Positions 1 to 10,657 of a stretch of 64,000 bases of DNA are shown here, in pieces. Below the pieces are notes generated by a model that did no database searches, had not been told where the DNA came from, and was given only the letters and a program-made list of their open reading frames with translations. Origin of the DNA: Candidatus Leptofilum proximum (lineage in GTDB: Bacteria > Chloroflexota > Anaerolineae > Promineifilales > Promineifilaceae); contig JADJXK010000002.1 of the NCBI GenBank assembly GCA_016710325.1, positions 2,418,001 to 2,482,000 of the forward strand, read 5' to 3'. The position numbers were made by a program, and so were the translations under genes. Each line of letters begins with the position of its first letter. The stretch's first letter is position 1.

Positions 1-2345
1 CGCTGGTTAATTTCGTTGATGAGATGTTCCTTCTCTGCCTGGGCCTTTGTCTTGAAGTACAGACGCTGGCTCTGCACCGCAGGGGCCGCCATATTGATCA
101 GCGCATTAAAGATCTCTTCCTCTTCCCTGCTGAAAATACGCGCCTGGGGCCAGCTGCTGGTAATAATACCGACCCACTCGCCACCCAAGGTCAAAGGGAT
201 CACGGCGATAGCACCAATCCCGGCATGAGCCATTATGCCCCTGGTAAAGTCATCTACCCTGGGATCTGTGGTCACGTCCCCTATTAGCTGAGGATCATTG
301 GGATCATTAATAAACAAATTGGTGAAGGGGAACCGGGCCATGGGGAAGATGGTGCCCACGGGGAAAGAAAGTTCGCCCGCCAGACGCCAACCGGCCAGAA
401 GCTCCAGTGTCTGAGGCACACCTTGCCGGTCCACTTCAATAAACATCAAGGTTGCTTCCTCAATACCCGTGGGGAAAATCGGCCCAAGGGAAGCGTATAG
501 AATCTCATCCACATTGGCTGCCGTGTTCAGCTCATGGCCAATCTGGTACAGACTCTCAGCCTGTCCCAATGCCGACTCGGTTTGCTCGGTCAGGCGGATA
601 TTTTCGATGTGCCTGCCAAGCTGATTGGCAATAACGGCCAACATGGCTTCAGCTTCTTGCTGATTACCGCCCGTGACGACAAATTCGGCAATGGGTTCAT
701 CGTTTATCTTCAGGGGGTATTGAACAATGTTGTCTGCATTTTCGGCGGGCCAGTCGGCTTCTGTCAGGGCGGCTACCGCATTGTTTGCGTATACAAAACC
801 GTTCGCCTGCTCCTTGCGCTCATGCAAATAATCCCGCCAGGCCTGCCCACTCAGGCGGCGAGCGGCCTGTTCAGCCTCGGCGCGGTACCGATTGGTTTCC
901 GTAAGCAAACGCAGGGTTTCGGCTTGCTGCCCTACCTGCTGGGCAACGGCCGTTACCAAGGCACGTGTCTCCTCTGTCCATTCTTGCCCGTCTTCGGCTT
1001 CCAGCTGGATCGTACCGATGGCCGTATTCGCCACCGTAATCGGCACTTGCAGCATCCGGCTGCCCCCGGCAGCCACCACAGGGCCCTCATACGCTTCCAC
1101 CGAGTTGAGATCATAACGAACACCAATTTTCTCTTTGCGCTCAATCCCATCGAGAAAATCGGCCCATCCTTCGCGCAGCGTTAAAGCTACGTTTTTGCCC
1201 AATTCGGCCTGCGCCTGTTCTGCCTGGCGCAAAAGTTTGGCATTGTCAATAGCTACGGCTAACTGGCCAGCCAGAGAATCATAGAGTGGTAAAGTTTCTT
1301 CAGACAAAGCGTGTGGCTGATCGCTTTGCAGGTCCAACACACCCAACAGCTGATCACCGGCCAGCAGCGGTATGGCCATTTCAGAACGGGTAAATGGCAG
1401 CAGCATATTTTTGTGGAAGCGGGCATCGCTTTCTGTATCTGGCACCAGTACCGGCCGTTTTTCAAAAGCGGCCGTACCGTTAATAGACCCCGTCCGGATG
1501 GATAACCGGTGGCCGCGATTGAGCAGCTGCTGCCCGACCACACCCGTGCTGGCACGTAAGATCAAATTATGCTTTGGCGCATCTGCCAGGTAAATCTGCA
1601 CGTGGTAGAGCTTAAACCGCTCTTGAATGAGCCGCACCGAATCAGCTAACAATTGATCCAAATCACGCAGATGTGAAATGCGCCGACCAACTTCGGCGGC
1701 TAAAGCCAGGTCTCGCGTGCGTTCCTCTACACGCGCTTCCAGCTCCTCGCTTAACAGACGCAGTGACTGGTTGCTCGCTTGAGCTACCTGTAAAGCATGC
1801 TGCAAACCATCAATCAGCAGGTAAACCAAAAAACCGCTCAGGGCAAAAATAACGGAGATATCAATCATCCGGCCGGAAGCGGGTGCGGCGTGAGGCACAA
1901 TTAAACCTGTTGATTCACCATAAACATATCCCCAACCGGCCGTAATGGATAAAACGGTCATCAACAGACCAAGACGCCACCCGGCAAGCAAGCTGGCTGC
2001 CAAAATAATGACAATATAAACCAGAAAAGCCGTGTCACTTATCCCATCATTGAGCCAGCTCAACAGCGACATGGCAAGCCAACTTGTAATGACTAACACA
2101 TAACTGGAAAGCCAAACATAGCCACGGCGCAGCATAAAAAGCAGGCCCACCGACAAAACAGCAAGCCCCGCAATAATGAGCATGTTCTCTGATACGATTG
2201 GGTCTACGTTAAGACGTATCAACCATTGAAGGGTAAGCAGAATGATCAGGAAAAAAAGAAAACTGTTCAGATAACGAGCAGTTCGTGTTTTCTGCTCATC
2301 ATCAAAAACGGGTGCGGCCAGGAATGATTTTAACCTATTAAACAT
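1..2345 (-). CDS. Membrane-anchored multi-GAF sensor protein (partial, runs off left edge)
   Basis: The minus strand is open from an ATG at 2343-2345 to the window edge, about 781 codons without a stop. Residues 20-165 hold about six hydrophobic segments, followed by a coiled coil (EELEARVEERTRDL) and then three GAF-like regions near residues 210-375, 420-560 and 590-770. The last visible residues (EKEHLINEINQ) match the opening of the C-terminal GAF stub in the two upstream sensors. No histidine-kinase H-box is visible in this part; a kinase or output domain may lie beyond the edge. The start overlaps the preceding stop by one base (TGATG), so it is translated with the other sensors of this operon. 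The ligand is unknown; GAF domains commonly bind small molecules or mediate dimerisation. Confidence 0.85.
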   Translation of the reverse strand, partial: MFNRLKSFLAAPVFDDEQKTRTARYLNSFLFFLIILLTLQWLIRLNVDPIVSENMLIIAGLAVLSVGLLFMLRRGYVWLSSYVLVITSWLAMSLLSWLNDGISDTAFLVYIVIILAASLLAGWRLGLLMTVLSITAGWGYVYGESTGLIVPHAAPASGRMIDISVIFALSGFLVYLLIDGLQHALQVAQASNQSLRLLSEELEARVEERTRDLALAAEVGRRISHLRDLDQLLADSVRLIQERFKLYHVQIYLADAPKHNLILRASTGVVGQQLLNRGHRLSIRTGSINGTAAFEKRPVLVPDTESDARFHKNMLLPFTRSEMAIPLLAGDQLLGVLDLQSDQPHALSEETLPLYDSLAGQLAVAIDNAKLLRQAEQAQAELGKNVALTLREGWADFLDGIERKEKIGVRYDLNSVEAYEGPVVAAGGSRMLQVPITVANTAIGTIQLEAEDGQEWTEETRALVTAVAQQVGQQAETLRLLTETNRYRAEAEQAARRLSGQAWRDYLHERKEQANGFVYANNAVAALTEADWPAENADNIVQYPLKINDEPIAEFVVTGGNQQEAEAMLAVIANQLGRHIENIRLTEQTESALGQAESLYQIGHELNTAANVDEILYASLGPIFPTGIEEATLMFIEVDRQGVPQTLELLAGWRLAGELSFPVGTIFPMARFPFTNLFINDPNDPQLIGDVTTDPRVDDFTRGIMAHAGIGAIAVIPLTLGGEWVGIITSSWPQARIFSREEEEIFNALINMAAPAVQSQRLYFKTKAQAEKEHLINEINQ

Positions 2346-4306
2346 CAGATTTTTGCTCCACGGTAACGGCCGTTTTCAGCACCGTTTTGCCTGACAGACA
2401 GCTGAACTGTGGTGCTTTTAGCCTGCAACGCCTGCCCCAACTCTTGAGCGACCACTTGTAAAATGCGCTCCATGTCGGAAGCACCCAAAATTTGCTGGTT
2501 TATTTGGTTCAAAACAGCTTCATTGTCGGCACGTTTCTGCGTTTGCTCATACAAACGGGCATTCTGCAAGGCAACAGCCACCTGGCTGGCCACAGATTGC
2601 AGCATCGTCACACTCTTTGTATCCAGCCCACCAATCACGTCATGCTGAACATCCAAAATGCCCAGCACCTGCTCACCCAGGGTAATGGGAATCGCAGCTT
2701 CAGACTTGGTATCTGGCAGCAGGTCGTTGGGCAGCCAGTTAGGCTCTTCGGCCACATCAGGGACCAAAACGGGCCTATTCGTCGCCGCTGCTCTGCCGAC
2801 CAACCCCTGCCCCAATGCCAAACTATGGCCTGAAGACAGCATGGCTTTGCCTGCATTGCCAGTACCACCGGCCATAACCAGGCTTTCTTTCGCATCATCG
2901 TACAGGTAAATGTGGACGTGATAATAGTTAAAAGCACGCTGCACTTCCGTCACCACAGCTTCCATCAATTGAGCGGGGTCCAAAATGGTAGAAAGGCGGC
3001 GGCTAACGTTGGCGCTTGTTTCTAGTGCCTTGGTCAGCTGCGTTAGCTGAACCAGCTGAACTTCCTGTTTTTTCTGGGCAGCTTCCAATTCGGTGACCAT
3101 CGTGTTGAAAGCGCGTCCCACCTGGCCCACTTCGTCGTCGCCGGTCTCGGGCACGTGGACGCCGCGTTCGCCCGCGCCCAACCGGGTGGCAGCAACCGCC
3201 AGCTCGCCCAACGGTCGGCTAATGGCCCGCATGAGCAGGAACCCAATGGCCAGGGCAGCGCTGGTAATGAGAAGGGCAAACACAATCGCAAAGGTCACTC
3301 TATCGGTTAATGTCTGGATACGGCCGTTAATCCCATATTCAAGCGCCTGGGAAACAGCCTCATAATAAGCCGTCGCTGCCGCCTGCGTGGCTTCCGCAGA
3401 ATCAAGATGTTCCAGCGTCAGATTCATTCGATCCGGCGATATAATCTGATCATTTAGGCTCTTGATAAAGGCGCTTAGCTCTGCTTCAAGGTCATTGAGA
3501 GGAGATTCCGTTATCTGCCGCATCTGGCCCGTTTCATCATTCTCCCAGCTCACTTTGTTGCTGCTTCTCAGATCCACAAGATACGTTGAAATTTCATTGC
3601 TTAAGGAAATTATTTCTAATCTTTCACTCTCCGATATGCTTCCCTGCAGTTCAGCCTCAGATACAACAAGTGTCACTTGACTCAACAAATCCTGAAAACG
3701 CGGCATCTTCAGCAGCGTGATGTCCATCATGTAATAGGTATCCAGGTCCGGGTCGAGAATCAAGAAGGAGGTATCGCCAACTCGGGCGATAGTCTGGCGA
3801 ATATCCCTGTTCATCTGGAAATATTTGGCATCGATCTCAAAGGAATGTTGTGCCTCTGATACCGTCTGCCAGGCAGCCTGTATGGCCTCAAATTCCCTGT
3901 CGAGCTGCAGCGATTCTCCATACTTCTCATTAAGTTCTGCCAGCTCGGCCAAATCGTCGTTTACGATAGCTTGCTGAGCTGCCAATTCTTCGGCAGCGTC
4001 GGGATCGTTTACGGCTCGGCGAGCCAACCAGCGATACTTGTTTGAGTCCGTTAACAACGCTTGTAACGATCGTAAATAAAGCGTCCCTTCCAACTCTTTA
4101 ACACCGTAATTTTCGCGCCGTTCAAGCTGGTCGCGTCCCATAGGGAAAAACCCGACCAGGGAGACAACAAACAACAAGCCGATGACGGTAAATTTCTGTG
4201 AATAACTTCTCCGACTAAACCAGGAGAACAAATGAGATGATTTCATGGCCTGGAAATCCTTTTCAACTTTCTTGTTCGGTAACTGTTGTTTCTGCCGTCC
4301 ATTCAA
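2345..4306 (-). CDS. HAMP-GAF membrane sensor protein
   Basis: 653 residues: one N-terminal membrane helix (about residues 40-57), a largely helical extracytoplasmic sensor region to about 340, a second helix (about 343-363), a HAMP linker (ISRPLGEL...DDEVGQVGRAFNTMV), a coiled coil, a GAF domain (about 445-590), and a C-terminal stub resembling the first part of another GAF (NQINQQILGASDMERILQVV). There is no kinase, cyclase or methyl-accepting output domain. The frame opens with TTG at 4304-4306, overlapping the upstream stop as TTGA. An internal ATG at residue 21, just before the first membrane helix, is an alternative start. It is the middle member of three tandem sensors. It probably relays an extracellular signal by protein contact, which is inference. 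Confidence 0.85.
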   Translation of the reverse strand: MNGRQKQQLPNKKVEKDFQAMKSSHLFSWFSRRSYSQKFTVIGLLFVVSLVGFFPMGRDQLERRENYGVKELEGTLYLRSLQALLTDSNKYRWLARRAVNDPDAAEELAAQQAIVNDDLAELAELNEKYGESLQLDREFEAIQAAWQTVSEAQHSFEIDAKYFQMNRDIRQTIARVGDTSFLILDPDLDTYYMMDITLLKMPRFQDLLSQVTLVVSEAELQGSISESERLEIISLSNEISTYLVDLRSSNKVSWENDETGQMRQITESPLNDLEAELSAFIKSLNDQIISPDRMNLTLEHLDSAEATQAAATAYYEAVSQALEYGINGRIQTLTDRVTFAIVFALLITSAALAIGFLLMRAISRPLGELAVAATRLGAGERGVHVPETGDDEVGQVGRAFNTMVTELEAAQKKQEVQLVQLTQLTKALETSANVSRRLSTILDPAQLMEAVVTEVQRAFNYYHVHIYLYDDAKESLVMAGGTGNAGKAMLSSGHSLALGQGLVGRAAATNRPVLVPDVAEEPNWLPNDLLPDTKSEAAIPITLGEQVLGILDVQHDVIGGLDTKSVTMLQSVASQVAVALQNARLYEQTQKRADNEAVLNQINQQILGASDMERILQVVAQELGQALQAKSTTVQLSVRQNGAENGRYRGAKI

Positions 4307-6138
4307 CCTTGACCCTGCTCTAGATGCAGCGGTTTTGTGTCACCAAACCGTTTTTCTGAATCAACGGGCATAAAGCGCACCATGGTTTGTGAAGCATCTA
4401 AAGCATGGCCAATTTCACGCACGGCCACTTGCATGGCCTCTTGAACGTCTTTTGTGCTTAAAATCTTTTGGTTAATGTCGTTCACCAGGGCTTCCCGTTT
4501 GGCCTGCTTCTGCGCTTCGGCAAACATATTGGCATTGCGCAGGGCTACGGCCATCTGGTTGGCAATCGACTCCAACAGGTCCACATCTGCCTGGCTCAAA
4601 CCATTGGTGACGTTGTGCTGCACGTCTAGTACCCCCCAAACCTTGTCACCACTCATAATGGGCACAGCAATCTCTGCTTTGGTATCAGGGAGCAAAGGAT
4701 TTGGCAGCCAGCCTTGCGCCTGGTCGGTGTCGGGCACCAGTACAGCCTGCCCTGTCTGGCCAGCACGCCCCACCAACCCTTTGCCAGCAGGAATCTGGTG
4801 CTTATTGGCCAGCATCTGTTGTCCGGCCTCGCCCGTTCCACCTGCCATTAGCAGGTTTTGATCGGCGTCGTCAAACAGATAAATGTGAGCATGGTAATAA
4901 TCAAAAGAATCTTTTACCTGCTCCACAACTGCCCGGACCAGTTCATTTTGATCCAAAATGTTGGAGAGCTGTCGGCTAACTTTACCGCTTATTTCCAGGG
5001 CACGGGTACGATCGGCCACACGCTGCTCAAGTGAATCAATAGAGTCTCTTAGCCGGGCTGTCATATTGTTAAACGCTGTGGACAGCTGGTTCACTTCCAG
5101 GTTGCCTTTTGCCGACGCTTCCAGGTTGATATTGCCTTCAGCAATTTGTACGGCCGTCTCCGTCAGCTCCAGCAGGGGTCGAACCAGGCGGCGGGCTATA
5201 GAAACACCCACCACACCAGACAAAAGCGCCGCTACCAAAACCACAACCGCTGAGACGATCGTGCTTTGGGTTACCGGTTGAAACGCTTCAGCGGCGGGGA
5301 TCTCCGTAAACACGGCCCAATCTGGGGAGCCCAGGGCGACAAAAGCCTGTGCCGTGGTTTCACCATTAATCCCTAGCGACAGTTCAGGGTCGTGATCAGG
5401 CTCTATCTCACCCTCAACAAAATGGCTAACTTCTGGCAGGTGAACAAGGTTTTCGCCTTTTAACACGCGGGCCGTATCGGCAAATGCCAGCAAATCACCC
5501 TGCTCATTAACCACATAAGCGTAACCCGTTTCACCTACCTCCAACTGATCGACCAGATCCCACATGAATTTCAGGTTAAGTTCCGCTGCCAGTAATCCTT
5601 CAAAGTCACCTAGCCGACTGTAAATAGGCACGGCAATGATCACCAAAGGCTCGCTGCTTTCACTATCAATGGTGACCGGACTGATATACCGTTCCGTTTG
5701 CCTGGCCTCGGTAAACACCTGCTCGACTATCTGGCTGGCAAATACATCGGATCGGGCCTGCACCAGACGAGAGCTTTGGCTTACCAATTGGCTGTTGGCA
5801 TCAAACAACGCCAGTTGGCGAAAGGAAGGTTGGAAACCCAGCGCGTTACCCAAAATACGTTCCTGTTCTTCGGCTGGTACATCAGCAATATTACCGAGCT
5901 TAACGGCCGTTTCTAGTACGCTGAACTTATCCTCAATAAAGTCTTTTACGGCCGTTGCGGCTTCCTGGGCAATGAGCTGCTGCTGATTGAATACAACGTT
6001 CCGTTGTGTCTGATAGTTATAAGCAATTTGCAAACCACCAGAAACAATCAAAACAACAGCACTCAAGAGAAAGAACGCTATAGCCAACAGCGCCCTTAAA
6101 CTCATTTCTGACTGGGATCTTCCTATTCGCATCTTCAT
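4303..6138 (-). CDS. Cache-HAMP-GAF membrane sensor protein
   Basis: 611 residues. An N-terminal membrane helix (about 17-39) precedes a double-Cache-like extracytoplasmic domain (about 45-285, with the typical GETGYAYVVNEQGDLLA strand). A second helix (about 288-308), HAMP (about 309-362), coiled coil (LEQRVADRTRALE), one GAF domain (about 385-545) and a truncated GAF-like tail follow. It closely resembles the next gene through the GAF and tail (both share YYH-HIYL and MAGGTG-AG), so these are probably tandem duplicates with swapped sensor domains. It lies 70 bp after a binding-protein lipoprotein, which fits a periplasmic or surface protein presenting ligand to the Cache domain. No output domain is present. 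Confidence 0.87.
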   Translation of the reverse strand: MKMRIGRSQSEMSLRALLAIAFFLLSAVVLIVSGGLQIAYNYQTQRNVVFNQQQLIAQEAATAVKDFIEDKFSVLETAVKLGNIADVPAEEQERILGNALGFQPSFRQLALFDANSQLVSQSSRLVQARSDVFASQIVEQVFTEARQTERYISPVTIDSESSEPLVIIAVPIYSRLGDFEGLLAAELNLKFMWDLVDQLEVGETGYAYVVNEQGDLLAFADTARVLKGENLVHLPEVSHFVEGEIEPDHDPELSLGINGETTAQAFVALGSPDWAVFTEIPAAEAFQPVTQSTIVSAVVVLVAALLSGVVGVSIARRLVRPLLELTETAVQIAEGNINLEASAKGNLEVNQLSTAFNNMTARLRDSIDSLEQRVADRTRALEISGKVSRQLSNILDQNELVRAVVEQVKDSFDYYHAHIYLFDDADQNLLMAGGTGEAGQQMLANKHQIPAGKGLVGRAGQTGQAVLVPDTDQAQGWLPNPLLPDTKAEIAVPIMSGDKVWGVLDVQHNVTNGLSQADVDLLESIANQMAVALRNANMFAEAQKQAKREALVNDINQKILSTKDVQEAMQVAVREIGHALDASQTMVRFMPVDSEKRFGDTKPLHLEQGQG

Positions 6139-6158
6139 AATTATCTCGCGCCGGTTGA

Positions 6159-6195
6159 GGCGCCGTGGCGTTTTGTTAACGCTACGCCAGGCGCC
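6159..6195. other. Intercistronic hairpin
   Basis: In the gap between the binding protein and the first sensor, GGCGCC at 6159-6164 and 6190-6195 enclose TGGCG/CGCCA arms. No T-tract follows on the minus strand, so it looks more like an mRNA-processing or stability hairpin that lowers sensor expression relative to the binding protein than a terminator. That role is inference. Confidence 0.5.
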
Positions 6196-6208
6196 CTTAT
6201 ATTCTTGT

Positions 6209-7231
6209 TTAGCGGTAAATCACATCCGCCACAGCCAGTACCGTCTCGGGAAGTTCCAGGCCTAACTGCTGAATCATGTTATAGTCTATTTCCATAAACG
6301 GGTCTGCCGATACCACTGGAATAGTGCCCGGCTCAATTCCCTGGAAGATTTTGTGAGCCAGGGGCGCTGCCAAACCACCCGTCTTCACCATTTCCACACT
6401 CACGTTAAACAGCGACCGGTACGAACTGTCAGCCAGGTAAAGGAGGCCGCTCACAGGAATCGCATATTCCTCGCCAAAAGCTGCCATGACGGCGACGGCC
6501 GTCGGGTTAACTGCTATAGGTTCGGCAAGTCCCAGGATAGCGTCAATGTCGGTATCGCCAGACTCAGCCAGGTTCTGGAGGAAGGCAGCCAGTTCGTCTG
6601 GCGTATTAACCGGCGCTTCAACGATGGTGACGCCATCAGCCTCGGCCACGGGATAGAGCGCCGCCAGTTGGGACTGCACAATCGGGTAACCCGCCTGGTA
6701 AGGAATGAGAATGCGGTTCAAGTCAGGCATCAGATCACGCAGAAGTTCGTAACGAAGAACGGCGATGTCTGGCCCCGGATAACGCACACCGGTAACGTTG
6801 CCGCCCGGTTCCTGCACGCTGTTCACAATGCCCATCCCTTCAATCAAGGCAAAAGAAAACACCACAGGGACATCTGTGCCCGCGGTAATGTGCGTGGCTT
6901 CCAACGTTGCTTCTGTGGGATAGACAAAAATCAAGTCAACTTTGTCATCAACAAACTGTTGGAGAATGTTTTGGTAGGTCGGAATGTCAAAATCTACTAC
7001 CTGCACATCATAGACAATGTTTTCACCTTCCACGTAGCCCAGTTCGGCCATTCCCTCCTGGAAACCTGTCATGACGTCCCCAAGAACAGGTAAACCAGCC
7101 AATATGCCCACCCGGTACGTTTTGGTTTCTTCTGCTCCACAGCTGCTTACAAACAAGCTAATAACCAGAGCCAAAAGCAATAAGCCAAAACCCTTGTGTT
7201 TAAGGGCGTGTTCTCTTGGATGCTGTGTCAT
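6209..7231 (-). CDS. ABC-type substrate-binding lipoprotein (ABC_sub_bind family)
   Basis: 340 residues. A basic start and hydrophobic stretch end in the lipobox VSSC at about residue 31, so it should be lipid-anchored outside the cytoplasmic membrane. The body follows the ABC_sub_bind (TrpX-like) fold family: GxxLGYVEGEN near the start, DLIFVYPTEAT, PVVFSFA and the GGNVTGVRYP loop, two lobes in total. An AAGGAG site lies 10 nt upstream of the ATG. No permease or ATPase gene is beside it; three membrane sensors follow in the same direction. I infer that it serves as a ligand-binding co-receptor for those sensors rather than, or as well as, a transporter component. Confidence 0.85.
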   Translation of the reverse strand: MTQHPREHALKHKGFGLLLLALVISLFVSSCGAEETKTYRVGILAGLPVLGDVMTGFQEGMAELGYVEGENIVYDVQVVDFDIPTYQNILQQFVDDKVDLIFVYPTEATLEATHITAGTDVPVVFSFALIEGMGIVNSVQEPGGNVTGVRYPGPDIAVLRYELLRDLMPDLNRILIPYQAGYPIVQSQLAALYPVAEADGVTIVEAPVNTPDELAAFLQNLAESGDTDIDAILGLAEPIAVNPTAVAVMAAFGEEYAIPVSGLLYLADSSYRSLFNVSVEMVKTGGLAAPLAHKIFQGIEPGTIPVVSADPFMEIDYNMIQQLGLELPETVLAVADVIYR

Positions 7232-7782
7232 AATGATTAAAACTCCTTATCATCATTTTTGATGGTGACTCATAGGCGCTGAACTTAACGATTCTGCGGC
7301 GCCCTGCATGAATAAAATGGCTGGCTGCTTTTTTCTCTCTTGCTTCCAAATAAGTTTGTGGAGTGCTTTACGATGCTGGTCAGTGACGGTAAATCAAGAG
7401 TAAACCTAATTCATAACGAATTTTCTGTTGCTAATAAATCATTTTGAACGAGCTCTGGGCAGTCTGCGGTTTCCTCTCACGTCTCATCCCGTCGGAAGAC
7501 CTGAGAAGTATCATAGCATAAAGAAAATTCTTTCTTGCGTGAAGAAGTCGTGATGACCTCCTGTATTGCGTGAGAAAATAGTACCGCAAAAACATCTTCA
7601 GTTAACAACGGTTAGGCAAAAAGCAAAATAGCCATTTAAGGCTATCTCAATCTTGAGGTAACCGTTCCGTTGGTATCCCGCACCAGGGCGCTTCGCGCCG
7701 AGGCGATGCCCTTGCTCCAGGGAGATCTGAACGCTTACCTAAAAAATTTTGTTGGTTCTGGCTTGTCCAGGTAAGAGGAGGC
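7232..7782. other. 551-bp gene-free spacer
   Basis: This gap separates gatB from the sensor operon, both on the minus strand. It contains the operon's AAGGAG site at its left end, AT-rich sequence with no convincing promoter, a small inverted repeat ATAGCC/GGCTAT at 7628-7645, and a dispersed repeat (7672-7775, listed separately). No ORF here looks real. Confidence 0.6.
7672..7775. repeat. Dispersed intergenic repeat, copy 1
   Basis: Segments TCCCGCAC, GGCGCTTCGCGCC, GAGGCGATGCCCTTGCTCCA and TTGGTTCTGGCTTGTCCAGG occur here in the same order as at 27065-27240. The last segment recurs alone at 20535-20572. In the 27-kb copy about 100 bp separate the second and third segments; here they are contiguous. 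Confidence 0.7.
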
Positions 7783-9228
7783 TTACTTTTGTGAGGCGAG
7801 GGCCGCATCAAGCAGGTGATTCACCAGAGCCGGATTGGCTTTACCTTTGGTCTGGCGCATCACCTGGCCGACAAACCAGCCGCGCAGCTTTTCTTCACCT
7901 GCCAGATAGCGGTTGAGCTGCTCTGGGTTGTCGTTGAGGATTTGTTGGATAACGGCCGTAATCGCCGCATCATCTGAAATTTGGGCCAGCCCCCTGCTTT
8001 CCACAATTTGGGCCGGGGCCATGCCGATTGTAAACATCTCGGCCAGCACATCCTTGGCAGTGTTGTGGTTGATGGTCTGCTTTTCCACCAGGCCAACCAG
8101 CTCTACCAGGGCAGCAGGTCTCACCTGGATGGTGTCGATGCTCAGTTTGGCTTCGTTCATCAGGCGGAACAGTTCGTTGATCATCCAGTTGGCGATGGAT
8201 TTGGGGGTACCGCCGTGGGTTACGGCCGTATCAAACCATTCTCCCACCGCTCGCTCCTCAGCCAACACGCGGGCATCGTATTCCGACAGGCCGTAGGCGG
8301 TCATGTAGCGGGCGACCTTGGCGTCTGGCAGTTCGGGTAGGCTGGCGCGCACTTCTTCGATCCAGGCATCATCCAGATGCAGCGGCGGGAGGTCGGGTTC
8401 CGGAAAGTAGCGGTAATCTTCCGCCTCTTCCTTGGTGCGCTGGCTGAACGTTTCGCGGCGTCCTTCGTGCCAGCCGCGGGTTTCCTGGATAACTGTGCCA
8501 CCGGATTGGAGAACGGCCGTTTGCCGGGCAATCTCGTACGCGGTCCCATCCGCCAAAACGCGGAAGCTGTTCAGGTTCTTCAGCTCGGTGCGGGTGCCAA
8601 ATTCTGTGCTGCCCACCGGTCGAATGCTGATGTTGGGCTCCACGCGTAGGACACCTTTTTCCATGTCGCCGGAGTTGACCCCCAGGTAGCGCAAAATCTG
8701 GCGCACCTTCATGGCGTAAGCCCGCGCCTCCTCGCCGGAGCGAATGTCTGGCTCGGTGACGATTTCCAGCAGAGGCACGCCCGCCCGGTTGTAATCGACC
8801 AGCGACGTGCCGTCGTCCTGGTGGGTGAGCTTGCCGGTGTCCTCTTCCATGTGGACGCGGCGAATACCGATGCGCTTGGTTTCGCCCGACTCCAGCTCGA
8901 TGTCCAGCCAGCCATTCACGCCCAGCGGCTGCTCATACTGGCTGATCTGGTACCCTTTGGGCAGGTCGGGGTAAAAGTAATTTTTGCGGGCGAAGATATT
9001 ATGGTGGTTAATCGCGCAGTTCAGCGCCAGGGCCACGCGCAGAGCGTACTCGACGGCTTTCTGGTTAATCACCGGCAGCGTGCCGGGCATACCAATGCAG
9101 AGGGGGGAAACGGCCGTGTTCGGCGCCGCTTCCACGCTGTCCACCACTTTGGCTTTGGAAAACATCTTCGATTCGGTCATCAATTCGGCATGCATTTCCA
9201 GGCCGATGACGGGTTCGTATTCAGTCAT
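7783..9228 (-). CDS. gatB: Aspartyl/glutamyl-tRNA amidotransferase subunit B
   Basis: 481 residues, the usual GatB length. GatB binds misacylated Glu-tRNA(Gln) or Asp-tRNA(Asn) and carries out the ATP-dependent activation step; ammonia comes from GatA. Visible family marks are EPVIGLEMHAEL at the N-terminus, the signature FYPDLPKGYQISQYEQP near residue 90, the VDYNRAGVPLLEIVTEPD block near residue 145, and a C-terminal YqeY-like helical domain (about 330-478) ending in TKGKANPALVNHLL. The ATG at 9226-9228 has only a weak Shine-Dalgarno sequence. gatA and gatC lie separately, 3-5 kb upstream on the same strand. Confidence 0.97.
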   Translation of the reverse strand: MTEYEPVIGLEMHAELMTESKMFSKAKVVDSVEAAPNTAVSPLCIGMPGTLPVINQKAVEYALRVALALNCAINHHNIFARKNYFYPDLPKGYQISQYEQPLGVNGWLDIELESGETKRIGIRRVHMEEDTGKLTHQDDGTSLVDYNRAGVPLLEIVTEPDIRSGEEARAYAMKVRQILRYLGVNSGDMEKGVLRVEPNISIRPVGSTEFGTRTELKNLNSFRVLADGTAYEIARQTAVLQSGGTVIQETRGWHEGRRETFSQRTKEEAEDYRYFPEPDLPPLHLDDAWIEEVRASLPELPDAKVARYMTAYGLSEYDARVLAEERAVGEWFDTAVTHGGTPKSIANWMINELFRLMNEAKLSIDTIQVRPAALVELVGLVEKQTINHNTAKDVLAEMFTIGMAPAQIVESRGLAQISDDAAITAVIQQILNDNPEQLNRYLAGEEKLRGWFVGQVMRQTKGKANPALVNHLLDAALASQK

Positions 9229-9256
9229 ATGGTGTCCATTTTAAATCCGAGAAGTA

Positions 9257-9323
9257 CAACGAATTAGAGAAAATACGAATTTCCCATCAGCGGCATTCAT
9301 TCGTTTATTTCTAAAATTCGTTG
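9257..9323. repeat. Self-complementary repeat, ACGAATT family
   Basis: CAACGAATT at 9257 and its inverse AATTCGTTG ending at 9323 bracket further ACGAAT/ATTCGT units. It could fold into a long imperfect hairpin between the aminotransferase and gatB. Confidence 0.6.
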
Positions 9324-9358
9324 CAGCCATCCATTTGCATACAATTCGGCCGTTTTCC

Positions 9359-10522
<1,164 letters not shown>

Positions 10523-10537
10523 GGTGATCTCCTTTTT

Positions 10538-10650
10538 GGACGCAGAGATGAGGGAGAAAATAGGAGATCGCAGAGAGAAAAAGAGTTTTTCTCTGTTTTC
10601 TCATGGGTCTCAACGGCCGTAGGCCGTCTATCTCACAGTTCTCTGCGTCC
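10538..10650. repeat. Self-complementary repeat, CGCAGAG family
   Basis: GGACGCAGAG (10538-10547) and CTCTGCGTCC (10641-10650) are perfect inverse copies. The interior has further GAGAAAA/TTTTCTC pairing and one ACGGCCGT palindrome. It fills the whole gap between two minus-strand genes. Confidence 0.65.
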
Positions 10651-10657
10651 GCTTCTC

